In this document: positions 31,976-39,337 of the stretch, in pieces
How the letters are laid out: each line of letters begins with the position of its first letter
Position numbering within the stretch: position 1 is the stretch's first letter
DNA from: Comamonas testosteroni
GTDB taxonomy: Bacteria > Pseudomonadota > Gammaproteobacteria > Burkholderiales > Burkholderiaceae_C
Length of the DNA stretch: 39,337 nucleotides
Assembly (NCBI RefSeq): GCF_000761245.1
Contig: NZ_AWOR01000061.1
Location: 1 to 39,337, forward strand
Direction: 5' to 3'
Notes under the pieces: model-generated
The model's database searches: none
What the model saw: only the letters and a program-made list of their open reading frames with translations
What the model was told of the DNA's origin: nothing
Made by a program: the position numbers and the translations under genes

Positions 31976-33358
31976 ATGACAAACGCACACTCCCCTTCCC
32001 TGCGCTTTAAGCGGATCTGCGCGGCCGTGACCTTGGCCTGCGTGCTGGCTCCCTCGGTCGTGACACCTGCGGCCGCCCAGACGATTACCTCGTCGGGTCT
32101 CTACTATCGGATGGGCGGGGGCTCGCCGATCAGCGCTGCCCCCCATCGCAGCGCCTTATCGATGCAGTTGGGTGCCGGCGTCCGCGCGAACTATTCCTGC
32201 GGGAAGTTTGACATCGGGCTCTCGTGGTCGGATCTCATGAATAGCATCCAGAACCTAGGTGCGACGATCACCGGGGCCGTGCAAGCCGGTATCTCGGCCC
32301 TGCCGCTGTATTTCCTCCAGCGCGCGCAGCCAGGCCTCTATCAGCTCTTCCAAAACTTCAGCCAGAAGGCGGATCTGCTGGTCTCTGCATCGCTGAAGAC
32401 CTGTGAGGATATGGAGGCGATGATTAAGAATGGCCAAGACCCTTACGAGGAGTACATAGCCCTGGCCAAGGGTGATGCCTGGAAAGTCAAGGCCAATACG
32501 GGCGGCAGCGTGGTTAATGCCAAGCTCGATATCAACAAGAACGAGGCGGGCCAGCGTGCCGGATTGCCATGGGTATTTGGCAGCCGTGCCGGTGGGGCTG
32601 GGACCCCACCTATCCAGCCGATCCGCGACCTGGCTGTCGCCGGCTACAACGTCACGATCAACAAGGCAGCCAACTCCCTGTCGACGGCGAACTACGGCAG
32701 CTCCTCGCTGGCATCGACGCGCCTGGTCCAGGCCTTCAAGACCCCGGACGACCTGGCTCGCTGGAGTGCCGAAGTCCTTGGCGACCAGAAAATCTATATG
32801 TGCACCCAAGGCTCCGATTGCCCGAGCCCCACCATCACCTCGACGGCGACCGGCCTGGCCCCGAAATTCGAGCGCGAGCTGGACGAGGTACTTCCGACGA
32901 TGCGCAATATGGGCTTCAGCAACTCAAGCAGCCATGCCGACCTGGCCAAGGTCAGCGCTCCCGGCATGGCCGTGAGCCCACAGCTGATGGACGCCGTGCG
33001 CAAGCTGCCGACCGATGTGCGGTCCGTGGCCATCAACCGCCTGGCCCAGGAGGTTGCGGTCTACAAGACCATCGACAAGGCACTGATCGCGCGTAACGCG
33101 CTGATCTCCGGTATGAGCCTGCCCGAGGCCACGGGCGCTGCTCCCGTGAGATCTGAGGTGCAGACGAAGATTGACCGCCTGACTCAGTACATCAACGACA
33201 TGATGTTTGAGTTCCGCATACGCAAAGAAATGACCGGCGAGACTGCCTTGTCGATCATGGGCAACCAGCAGCAAGCTGGGTCCGCGTCGATGGATGTGCA
33301 AGGCGGCACGCGTGCAGATCCTGCGCCGTTGGTCGATGGACGTGTGAGCACAAGATGA
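31976..33358 (+). CDS. TIGR03755 family ICE protein (PFL_4711-like, TraH-like)
   Basis: This 460-residue exported protein has a signal through AAAQ (FKRICAAVTLACVLAPSVVT). It then has SGLYYRMGGGSPISAAPHRS, a central region with CGKFDIGLSWSDLMNSIQNL and CEDMEAMI, and a C-terminal coiled coil (VQTKIDRLTQYINDMMFEFR). It is a periplasmic mating-pair-formation protein in the TraH place. The start follows the previous stop by 29 bases. Confidence 0.88.
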   Translation: MTNAHSPSLRFKRICAAVTLACVLAPSVVTPAAAQTITSSGLYYRMGGGSPISAAPHRSALSMQLGAGVRANYSCGKFDIGLSWSDLMNSIQNLGATITGAVQAGISALPLYFLQRAQPGLYQLFQNFSQKADLLVSASLKTCEDMEAMIKNGQDPYEEYIALAKGDAWKVKANTGGSVVNAKLDINKNEAGQRAGLPWVFGSRAGGAGTPPIQPIRDLAVAGYNVTINKAANSLSTANYGSSSLASTRLVQAFKTPDDLARWSAEVLGDQKIYMCTQGSDCPSPTITSTATGLAPKFERELDEVLPTMRNMGFSNSSSHADLAKVSAPGMAVSPQLMDAVRKLPTDVRSVAINRLAQEVAVYKTIDKALIARNALISGMSLPEATGAAPVRSEVQTKIDRLTQYINDMMFEFRIRKEMTGETALSIMGNQQQAGSASMDVQGGTRADPAPLVDGRVSTR

Positions 33359-33768
33359 CCGACACCGTAAAAGTCGTGGAAGCGTCTGAGCCGGTTCCAA
33401 TGCGTAAGGGGCGGCTTCGTCGTTGGCTGCCCTGGCTCATCTACGGTGCTTTGATCGTTTTGATTGGCGGCACTTTATTGACCTGGCTGCTCAAGCTGGA
33501 GCCCTCACAGGTCGTCTCTGTCTCAGCATGGTTTCGTAAGGGCGCGCAACTCGGGACGCTTACTCAGACCGCCCTGTGCTGCTGGGTGATTGTCTGCTGG
33601 CGTCCGATCGTGGCCTGGGGATTCAGACGCGGCTACGTGGCCAAGCATGAGCTGCGGGCGGTGCTGGCTATGCGCTGGCGCGTTGCCGGGATGCTGGCCA
33701 TGTACTTGGCACTCGTGCCAATTGGCGCGGGCAATATTGCCCGATTCATCATGGGCCTTACCTCCTGA
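33355..33768 (+). CDS. 137-aa membrane protein between TIGR03755 and traG
   Basis: The gene overlaps the previous stop (ATGA). It encodes three or four hydrophobic segments (LPWLIYGALIVLIGGTLLTW, LTQTALCCWVIVCWRPIV, VAGMLAMYLALVPIGAGNI) with a basic loop (RRGYVAKHEL). A small integral membrane protein is common at this place in GI-type regions. I know no function or named family for it. Confidence 0.75.
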   Translation: MTDTVKVVEASEPVPMRKGRLRRWLPWLIYGALIVLIGGTLLTWLLKLEPSQVVSVSAWFRKGAQLGTLTQTALCCWVIVCWRPIVAWGFRRGYVAKHELRAVLAMRWRVAGMLAMYLALVPIGAGNIARFIMGLTS

Positions 33769-33773
33769 TCGAT

Positions 33774-35390
33774 ATGCAGCTCGATAGCTATCTTGAACTT
33801 TTTACGACGCTCTACGGCTGGGCATTCGCCAACCTTCTCGGTGAAATTCTGACCGGAACCGGCCTGGCCGCCCTGCCCTTCGCGCTCATCGCGTTTAACG
33901 CGTGGCATAGCGCCAAAGAAGAAGGCGCAGGGTTTAACGGCGTGCTGGCTCTCATCGAGTCCATACAGACCAAGCTGATTACAGCATTGCTGGTCATGGC
34001 CCTGTGCTTCGCTACCACGCCGCTCACCTCGCTGCATAACATCAATCTCAGCTACAAGCCAGAGCGAGCTGCAGATGGTTCTGAGCCTCAGGTCGTGTCG
34101 ACACAGGGCGGGACGAACTCGGGCTACGACCGAGCGATGGCCGATGCGGTGAATGGGTCGTTTGCCCGATCTGGAAACCTGTCCTATGTCCCCTTGTGGT
34201 GGTACAGCGTCATGGGGCTGTCCTCTGGCATCAATGGCGCTTTTCGGGCGGGCATGACCAGCTCTGAACGCGATCTGCGCGTCGTAGCAGATCTGGCCAG
34301 GATGGCCACGATTGAAGATCCGGCTCTGTTGCACGATGTGCAGCGTTTCTACAGCGAGTGCTTTGTGCCGGCACGCAGCCAGTATTTCTCGATGGACAAG
34401 AATCAGATCTCAGCAAACGGCCGAGGCATTCTTGCTGAGGGAAGCAACTATGGCCCCACGGATGTGGACTGGGTCGGCAGCCAGTTTTTCCGAACAGAGC
34501 CCGGTTTCTATGACGTGATGCGCTCATATAACCCGGTGCCTGGCTGGAGCATCGACTTCAATCGCGACAGCGAATACATGCAAGGTGGCGGTTCGGATCA
34601 GGGGTTTATGAACCCGGACTGGGGGCGCCCAACTTGCAAGCAATGGTGGGAAGCTGACGCCGCTACAGGAGGAGTGCGAGAGCGCCTCACCAGTAACACC
34701 TCGACATGGCGGAGTCTCTTGCAAGTCGCCCAAAACACTATCACGTTTAGTTCGACAGATGAGGCCAAGGATGCCATGGCAAAGCTAGCCTTTGAGAAGG
34801 CCAACCCGACATTTGTTAGTCCTGACAAGATGCTGGGCGATGACTATGGCAAGGGCACGAACGCGTGGCGTACTGTCACAGGGGGGATTAGCACCATCGG
34901 AGTGGGTAAACAGGCGTTTGAATCCTCACTCGGCATGGTCCCATTGTTGAATATGCTTCCCATGCTTCAAGCACTCGTGTTGATGGCTTTGTATATGTTC
35001 CTGCCATTGATCGTAGTGATTAGTTGCTACGATTTAAAAGTGATGGTGATTGGTGGATTGGCAATATTCACGGTCAAGTTTTGGGCCGTCATGTGGTTTG
35101 TGGCCCGGTGGCTTGACGCCCACTTAATCGATGCCATGTACCCTGGTTTGACTGGATCTGCATTGATGCAAGAGATGACGCAAAGCGTGAGCTCAGGTCA
35201 GCCGCAGCTATATAAGCGGATGATTCTTAACACGTTATTGGCGCTGATGTTCATTGCACTTCCATTCATCTGGAGCTCCATGATGGCGTGGGTCGGCTAT
35301 CGACTTGGGTTTGAAAGTTCAACTCTCAATAAAGGAGAAAATCTTTCTTCCAACGCTGGCAAAGGCTCAGCAATTAGACTGAAGCGCTGA
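33774..35390 (+). CDS. traG: TraG N-terminal-domain mating-pair stabilisation protein
   Basis: This 538-residue polytopic protein has TraG-N-like helices at the N-terminus (FANLLGEILTGTGLAALPFA, KLITALLVMALCFATTPLTS). A large periplasmic domain follows (QRFYSECFVPARSQYFSMDK, STWRSLLQVAQNT). Several C-terminal helices (LQALVLMALYMFLPLIVVIS, VIGGLAIFTVKFWAVMWFVA, ILNTLLALMFIALPFIWSSM) complete it. It closes the transfer operon. Only the N-terminal TraG part is present, as usual in this class. The 3' third is more AT-rich than the 5' part. Confidence 0.9.
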   Translation: MQLDSYLELFTTLYGWAFANLLGEILTGTGLAALPFALIAFNAWHSAKEEGAGFNGVLALIESIQTKLITALLVMALCFATTPLTSLHNINLSYKPERAADGSEPQVVSTQGGTNSGYDRAMADAVNGSFARSGNLSYVPLWWYSVMGLSSGINGAFRAGMTSSERDLRVVADLARMATIEDPALLHDVQRFYSECFVPARSQYFSMDKNQISANGRGILAEGSNYGPTDVDWVGSQFFRTEPGFYDVMRSYNPVPGWSIDFNRDSEYMQGGGSDQGFMNPDWGRPTCKQWWEADAATGGVRERLTSNTSTWRSLLQVAQNTITFSSTDEAKDAMAKLAFEKANPTFVSPDKMLGDDYGKGTNAWRTVTGGISTIGVGKQAFESSLGMVPLLNMLPMLQALVLMALYMFLPLIVVISCYDLKVMVIGGLAIFTVKFWAVMWFVARWLDAHLIDAMYPGLTGSALMQEMTQSVSSGQPQLYKRMILNTLLALMFIALPFIWSSMMAWVGYRLGFESSTLNKGENLSSNAGKGSAIRLKR

Positions 35391-35397
35391 CGGTGAG

Positions 35398-35631
35398 TTA
35401 GCGGTTTTCTTCTTCTGTGAAACGGTGCAGATCGGCCATGCCTACCTCACCGTTGTACATTGCGGCATAGACATCGTTGACTGAGGTGATGATGAGGGCA
35501 TCTTCTCCAGTCGCCTTTGGCGAAGTGAAGAAAGCCCAAGCAGCATTCCAGAGCGAACCAAGCACCACACCGCCAACGATGAGGAAGACTCGCCAAAGCA
35601 GGCCGATGAGCGCGGTAAAGAGTTTGAGCAT
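35398..35631 (-). CDS. Small membrane protein convergent with traG
   Basis: From ATG 35631 the product has 77 residues: a hydrophobic N-terminal half (MLKLFTALIGLLWRVFLIVG and VVLGSLWNAAWAFFTSP), then a soluble tail (INDVYAAMYNGEVGMADLHR-like, here SVNDVYAAMYNGEVGMADLH) ending TEEENR. The frame could start upstream (up to 35745), but those residues look like untranslated leader. It ends eight bases from the traG stop on the opposite strand. No family is recognised. Confidence 0.65.
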   Translation of the reverse strand: MLKLFTALIGLLWRVFLIVGGVVLGSLWNAAWAFFTSPKATGEDALIITSVNDVYAAMYNGEVGMADLHRFTEEENR

Positions 35632-36250
35632 AGGGACTTCATCAAAGTGAAATGGATCTTCGTGGCTCCCTGTGCGATCGTGCATCGCACACGACCCAAA
35701 TTGAGTGGCCTCCACATCCTTCTGGATGTGCGCCAAGCAGATCACATACCTGGCGAGTCCAAATGTTGGCTATTTCAGCGCAAGCGTTTCAGATGGTAAC
35801 TTATTCCCGCCGCAGCGTAAAGCTTACCTCTAGGCTGCGGGTGCGGGTGCGGGTGCGGGCGATCGTTGAGCTCCACACCGTTTTGAGCTGACCAGCGGCA
35901 GCATATGACCGGTAAGCGACCGTCTCAGAACGACCCTTTGGAGTCCTTAAAGCTCATCGTGTGGATGTGTTTTTTCTAGTTAAAATTCTTGCGATGGCTG
36001 CTCTTGCTCACTTCACGCAACAACCGGTTGATTACCGGGGCGCAGCCCTGCCTCGCGGACGCTTCCGCTCCGTCACTCCGCCCTAATCTGGGCACCAGCG
36101 CAGCAAGAACGCTTTACTTCTTGCCCCACCTGTTCGTCTTGCCTGTAGCTAGAGCTATAGGCTTGCTCGCGTTTTCATTGCGCCTACTCCTGCCCTTCAT
36201 GCAGGTTGCTTTGGTGCGTTCTGCCCCTCTATGCTGAGGGTGGTATACCT
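35632..36250. promoter_or_regulatory. Long leader of the SulP gene with a hexamer repeat
   Basis: No convincing gene is seen in this stretch of about 620 bp. TGCGGG is repeated four times in tandem at 35836-35859. A possible sigma-70 promoter lies around 35970-35990 (TTTTTTCTAGTTAAAATT), which would give a leader of about 240 nt before sulP. AACCGGTT and other short dyads occur in the leader, but I cannot assign a riboswitch. Confidence 0.4.
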
Positions 36251-37732
36251 ATGTCTATTGAAAAAATCAGAACCGTATGGTTCTCTAATGTCCGTGGCGA
36301 TTTGCTGGCGGGCGTCGTTGTTGCCTTGGCACTTATTCCGGAGGCCATTGCTTTTTCCATCATTGCTGGCGTTGACCCCAAGGTGGGTCTGTATGCCTCC
36401 TTTGCGATTGCCACACTTATTGCTTTTGTTGGCGGGCGGCCTGGCATGATTTCAGCCGCTACCGGCGCTATGGCCTTAGTGATGGTGACGCTGGTAAAAG
36501 AGCATGGACTGGACTATTTGCTAGCTGCCACCATTCTTGCTGGTGTGCTCCAAATGCTGGCAGGCTTCTTACGCTTGGGCCAGCTCATGCAGTTTGTCTC
36601 TCGTTCCGTGGTGACGGGCTTTGTGAATGCATTGGCCATATTGATTTTTATGGCTCAACTGCCGGAGCTGACCAATGTCACTTGGCATGTCTATGCGATG
36701 ACGGCTGCAGGGCTTGCCATCATTTATGGCTTGCCCTACATCACCAAAGCCGTTCCTTCGCCTTTGGTTGCCATCATTGTTTTAAGCATCGCTTATGTGG
36801 TTCTCGGTCTAGACATTCGCACGGTTGGCGATATGGGCGCACTCCCTGATAGCCTGCCGAGCTTCTTCATTCCCAATGTCCCCTTCACTTGGGAGACGCT
36901 CCAAATCATCCTGCCGTATTCCGCCACCCTGTGTGTCGTGGGCCTGCTGGAATCGCTCATGACGGCCACCATCGTGGATGACATGACAGACACTACGAGT
37001 AACAAAGACCGTGAATGCGTCGGCCAAGGTATCGCCAACGTTGCTACAGGTTTTGTGGGTGGTATGGCCGGATGCGCCATGATTGGTCAGTCGGTCATTA
37101 ACGTGAAGTCTGGGGGGCGTGGGCGTTTGTCTACGCTGACCGCAGGTGTAGTGTTGCTGATACTGGTTGTGTTTCTTGGCGATTTGGTGAAGCAGATTCC
37201 CATGGCCGCCTTGGTCGCCGTGATGATCATGGTGTCGATTGGCACCTTCAACTGGCGCTCTATCAAGGACTTGGTTGCCCACCCCAAAACATCCAGCGTT
37301 GTGATGCTCGCTACCGTCGTTGTGACTGTTGCAACCCATGACTTGGCCAAGGGAGTGCTGACTGGCGTTCTTCTGTCTGGTGTGTTCTTTGCACACAAGG
37401 TGCGCCGTATTTTGGATGTCACCTCAAGCCTCAGCCCAGACGGTAAACAACGTACCTATTTTGTTTCTGGGCAAGTATTTTTTGCCTCTTCTGAAAGCTT
37501 CATTGCTAGGTTTGACTACCTTGAACCGGTGGAGTACATCTGTATTGATGTGAGCCAGACTCAGTTTTGGGATTTGACCTCAGTTGAGGCACTTGACCGG
37601 GTAGTGTTCAAACTACGACGCGGCGGAACAAAGGTCGAAGTGCGAGGGCTAGATGCAAGAAGTGCCAAGTTGGTCGAACAGTTCGCCGTTTATCCAAAAA
37701 GTGAAAGCACTAGCTACGTAAAACTTCATTAA
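36251..37732 (+). CDS. SulP-family inorganic anion transporter with STAS domain
   Basis: This 493-residue inner-membrane transporter has the SulP/SLC26 signature near the N-terminus ([35 protein letters not shown]). It has many membrane helices to about residue 385, then a cytosolic STAS domain ([40 protein letters not shown]). The substrate may be sulfate or bicarbonate and cannot be fixed from sequence. ATG 36251 follows GAGGGT. An upstream in-frame ATG at 36206 lacks support. No carbonic anhydrase neighbour is seen. Confidence 0.92.
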   Translation: MSIEKIRTVWFSNVRGDLLAGVVVALALIPEAIAFSIIAGVDPKVGLYASFAIATLIAFVGGRPGMISAATGAMALVMVTLVKEHGLDYLLAATILAGVLQMLAGFLRLGQLMQFVSRSVVTGFVNALAILIFMAQLPELTNVTWHVYAMTAAGLAIIYGLPYITKAVPSPLVAIIVLSIAYVVLGLDIRTVGDMGALPDSLPSFFIPNVPFTWETLQIILPYSATLCVVGLLESLMTATIVDDMTDTTSNKDRECVGQGIANVATGFVGGMAGCAMIGQSVINVKSGGRGRLSTLTAGVVLLILVVFLGDLVKQIPMAALVAVMIMVSIGTFNWRSIKDLVAHPKTSSVVMLATVVVTVATHDLAKGVLTGVLLSGVFFAHKVRRILDVTSSLSPDGKQRTYFVSGQVFFASSESFIARFDYLEPVEYICIDVSQTQFWDLTSVEALDRVVFKLRRGGTKVEVRGLDARSAKLVEQFAVYPKSESTSYVKLH

Positions 37733-37877
37733 GGTAAGAGCCTAGAGCGGACTACTTAAGTTGTGGCTCAAGGTCAGCTTCTGGCCGGTAGCAGCCAACA
37801 GACAGTCACCCGAAACTAGTCTGGCTCGGCATCAAGCACATTCACAGGCGCCAATCTAAGCAGTTGCCCCGCCGACC
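37733..37877. other. Short spacer between sulP and the IS
   Basis: Nothing recognisable is seen, and there is no strong terminator. Confidence 0.3.
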
Positions 37878-37918
37878 TCCCCCCGTTTTCAGTAGCACTG
37901 GGCTTTGGAGTCCGGGGA

Positions 37919-38752
37919 TTAATTTAGCGGGTTGTGCATAAGCCTTTGGGCATAAGCTGCCGGCGTCAGTCCGCCGAGGACCTTCTTCGGCCGCTCTTCG
38001 TTGTATTCCCGGCGCCAAGCCTCAACGATTACACGGGCATGTGCCAAGCTGGTGAACCAATGCTCGTTCAGGCATTCCTCTCTGAAGCGGCCGTTGAACG
38101 ATTCGATGTAGGCGTTCTGGTTGGGCTTGCCAGGCTCGATGAGAAACAACTGAACACCCCTGGCGTGGGCCCAGTTCAGCATGGCTCGACTGCAGAACTC
38201 CTTGCCGTTTTCAGTTCGGATCGCTTTGGGCAGTCCCCTTGTGATGGCGAGTTGATCCAGGACGCGCACCAACTGGTTGCCACCCATTGCTCGCTCGGCC
38301 ACGATGGCTGCCGCCTCGTGGGTCGAATCATCGACTACCGTCAGGCTCTTGATGCTGCGTCCTTCGGCCGTGCGGTCAAAGACAAAGTCCATCGACCACA
38401 CTTGGTTGGCTGTCATCGGACGCTGTAGCGGGTGGCGATCAGCCTGCGGGATCTTCTTGCGCTTGCGTTTCCTTACTTGCAAACCAGCCTCGGCATACAA
38501 GCGCTCCACCCGTTTGTGGTTGACGATCTCACCAGCTTGCCTGAGCTTGAGATAGATCATGCCGGCGCCGTAACGGCGATGGCGTTGCGCCAGAGCGATG
38601 ATCTTGTCCTTCAAGGCACCGTTTCGGTCTTCAGCGGGCTTGTAACGGTAGGCGCTGGCACTCATGCCGATCACGAGCAGTGAGCGGCGTTCGCTGAGTC
38701 CGCAGCCCATCATGTGGCGCACCAGCTCGCGCCGTGCAGGTGCGCTCACCAC
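37919..38752 (-). CDS. IS3-family transposase OrfB (integrase core)
   Basis: This 277-residue frame has the retroviral integrase-like core. The first catalytic Asp is in VWSMDFVFD (Asp122). The motif that normally reads RTDNG is RTENG here (Glu181). The final Glu is in NAYIESFNGRF (Glu217), exactly 35 residues further, the classical D(35)E spacing. So the second Asp seems to be replaced by Glu, which may weaken or abolish catalysis. The frame starts at a GTG just before the OrfA stop and is probably read by -1 frameshifting on AAAAAAG at 38752-38758. Confidence 0.9.
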   Translation of the reverse strand: MVSAPARRELVRHMMGCGLSERRSLLVIGMSASAYRYKPAEDRNGALKDKIIALAQRHRRYGAGMIYLKLRQAGEIVNHKRVERLYAEAGLQVRKRKRKKIPQADRHPLQRPMTANQVWSMDFVFDRTAEGRSIKSLTVVDDSTHEAAAIVAERAMGGNQLVRVLDQLAITRGLPKAIRTENGKEFCSRAMLNWAHARGVQLFLIEPGKPNQNAYIESFNGRFREECLNEHWFTSLAHARVIVEAWRREYNEERPKKVLGGLTPAAYAQRLMHNPLN

Positions 38753-39015
38753 TTTTTTCTCAAGGCTTCTTTCGTCACCTCGTTCTCCAGCATGGACTCG
38801 GCCAGCAGCCGCTTAAGACGTGCATTTTCAAGCTCTAGCTCCTTGAGCCGTTTCGCGTCCGAGACGCTCATGCCGCCGAACTTGTTACGCCAGAGGTAGT
38901 AACTAGCCTCAGAGAAACCGTGCCGGCGGCACAGCTCTGCCACTGGCAGTCCAGACTCCGCTTCTCGCAGGAAGCTAATGATCTGTTCTTCTGTAAATCT
39001 CTTTTTCACGTCCAA
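38746..39015 (-). CDS. IS3-family transposase OrfA
   Basis: This 89-residue frame starts MDVKKRFTEEQIISFLREAE. The helix-turn-helix reads LPVAELCRRHGFSEASYYLW and is followed by a leucine zipper (RLKELELENARLKRLLAESM) and an end ALRKKW. The composition matches OrfA of the IS407 group. A slippery AAAAAAG near the 3' end allows fusion to OrfB. It seems intact. Confidence 0.92.
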   Translation of the reverse strand: MDVKKRFTEEQIISFLREAESGLPVAELCRRHGFSEASYYLWRNKFGGMSVSDAKRLKELELENARLKRLLAESMLENEVTKEALRKKW

Positions 39016-39070
39016 TCTCCTGTCTTCGGGATTGGACTCCAGAGTCAGACGCTACTCAAATCCGGGGGGA

Positions 39071-39199
39071 CGTCGCCGCCAGCCACTGGTCCACATCCTG
39101 CATCTCGATTGGGATCACGCTCCGCTTGTCCTGCTGGTCCGCCGGCAGCTTAGGGTCTGGCTTGTGCATACGACTCATCAAGGGATGTGAGTCAGCAAT
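39071..39199 (-). pseudogene. SRAP (YedK-like, SOS response-associated) gene fragment next to the IS
   Basis: About 40 codons read LLIADSHPLMSRMHKPDPKL then QDKRSVIPIEMQDVDQWLAA. This matches the C-terminal half of SRAP-family proteins, which bind abasic-site DNA through an N-terminal cysteine. The frame runs into the IS end after ATSP, so the C-terminus is missing. The N-terminal half is also missing, because the upstream side turns into a terminator hairpin. It is a remnant only. Confidence 0.6.
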
Positions 39200-39200
39200 C

Positions 39201-39229
39201 AACAAGGGCGGCACGAAGCCGCCCTTGTT
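39201..39229. terminator. Perfect 12-bp-arm hairpin, bidirectional terminator candidate
   Basis: AACAAGGGCGGC and GCCGCCCTTGTT flank a five-base loop (ACGAA), with TT ends on both strands. This is a typical intrinsic terminator shape. It lies at the truncated end of the SRAP fragment. From here to the window end (39230-39337) no gene is recognised. An 8-bp inverted pair AGGTGAGT / ACTCACCT brackets that stretch. Confidence 0.7.
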
Positions 39230-39337
39230 AGGTGAGTTGCGGTCAGTACCAATTGGGTGCTGCCGTCCTGTTATGCCTTTGACCAGTCTATTCGCTTGTC
39301 GGCACAAAAAACAGGTACTCACCTGGCCCCATCTGCG

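Larger units (their letters stand above)
37878..39070 (-). mobile_element. IS3-family insertion sequence (IS407-like)
   Basis: The ends are imperfect inverted repeats. The left end begins TCCCCCCGTTTTCAGTAGC and the right end (read on the minus strand) TCCCCCCGGATTTGAGTAGC. Both run on to a shared TGGAGTCC. Two overlapping transposase frames lie inside on the minus strand. No matching target-site duplication is obvious at the flanks, so the insertion may be old or rearranged. Confidence 0.85.

Noticed and set aside
1..39337. tRNA or rRNA genes, integrase gene, att repeats, partition or replication genes
   Set aside because: Looked for and not seen. Attachment sites cannot be judged without the sequence outside the window.

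Overview
The window looks like DNA from a Comamonadaceae-type betaproteobacterium such as Comamonas, Delftia or Acidovorax. This placement is inferred from high GC, coding style and gene content, not from a search. Its core is the transfer region of an integrative conjugative element (ICE), or a related conjugative element, of the MobH relaxase / 'GI' (PFGI-1, ICEclc-like) type IV secretion class. No integrase, att site, replication initiator or partition gene is visible, so the element's ends and its integrated or plasmid state cannot be decided here.

Left flank (1-5100): housekeeping-type and decayed genes. These are a 3'-truncated gloA, a broken AraC regulator, a DUF1090 periplasmic protein, an SprT-like zinc protein with a strong palindrome on its start, an orphan LexA box, and a divergent NmrA-oxidoreductase / LysR-regulator pair. 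Next come an amidase-like fragment and a small membrane-protein gene with a stop at codon 3.

Mobilisation block (about 5300-11100, minus strand): a 183-aa protein, the MobH relaxase TraI, a secreted four-cysteine protein, a coiled-coil protein, a CxxC protein with an internal repeat, and then a separate HTH protein. The region upstream of this operon (11103-11398) is AT-rich and carries a 42-nt hairpin. It is one candidate for oriT or the operon control region.

Accessory stretch (11400-16060): small unknown genes, an IS3 orfA remnant, two similar terminator/attenuator-like leaders (12261-12335 and 13261-13333), an 8-bp tandem repeat, two tandem paralogues sharing a CPGM motif, two or three small exported or lipoprotein genes, and a hairpin-rich control region just before the transfer operon.

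Transfer operon (16065-35390, plus strand, 21 genes, many with 4-nt ATGA/GTGA overlaps): PilL N-domain protein, a large Ala/Pro-rich single-TM protein, TIGR03759, TIGR03765, a 56-aa protein, coupling ATPase TraD, TIGR03747, RAQPRD, TIGR03758, TIGR03745, TIGR03750, TIGR03746 (VirB8-like), TIGR03749 (VirB9/TraK-like), TIGR03752 (VirB10/TraB-like), TIGR03751 lipoprotein, TIGR03744 (TraC/VirB4 ATPase), TIGR03757, TIGR03756 (TraU-like), TIGR03755 (TraH-like), a 137-aa membrane protein and TraG-N. Together they would form the mating channel. TraI would nick and pilot the DNA, and TraD would deliver it to the channel. The lytic transglycosylase often found between TIGR03759 and TIGR03765 is absent.

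Right flank (35400-39337): a convergent small membrane protein, a long leader with a hexamer repeat, a SulP anion transporter, and an IS3-family (IS407-like) element whose transposase has Glu in place of the second catalytic Asp. That element abuts a fragment of an SRAP (YedK-like) gene.
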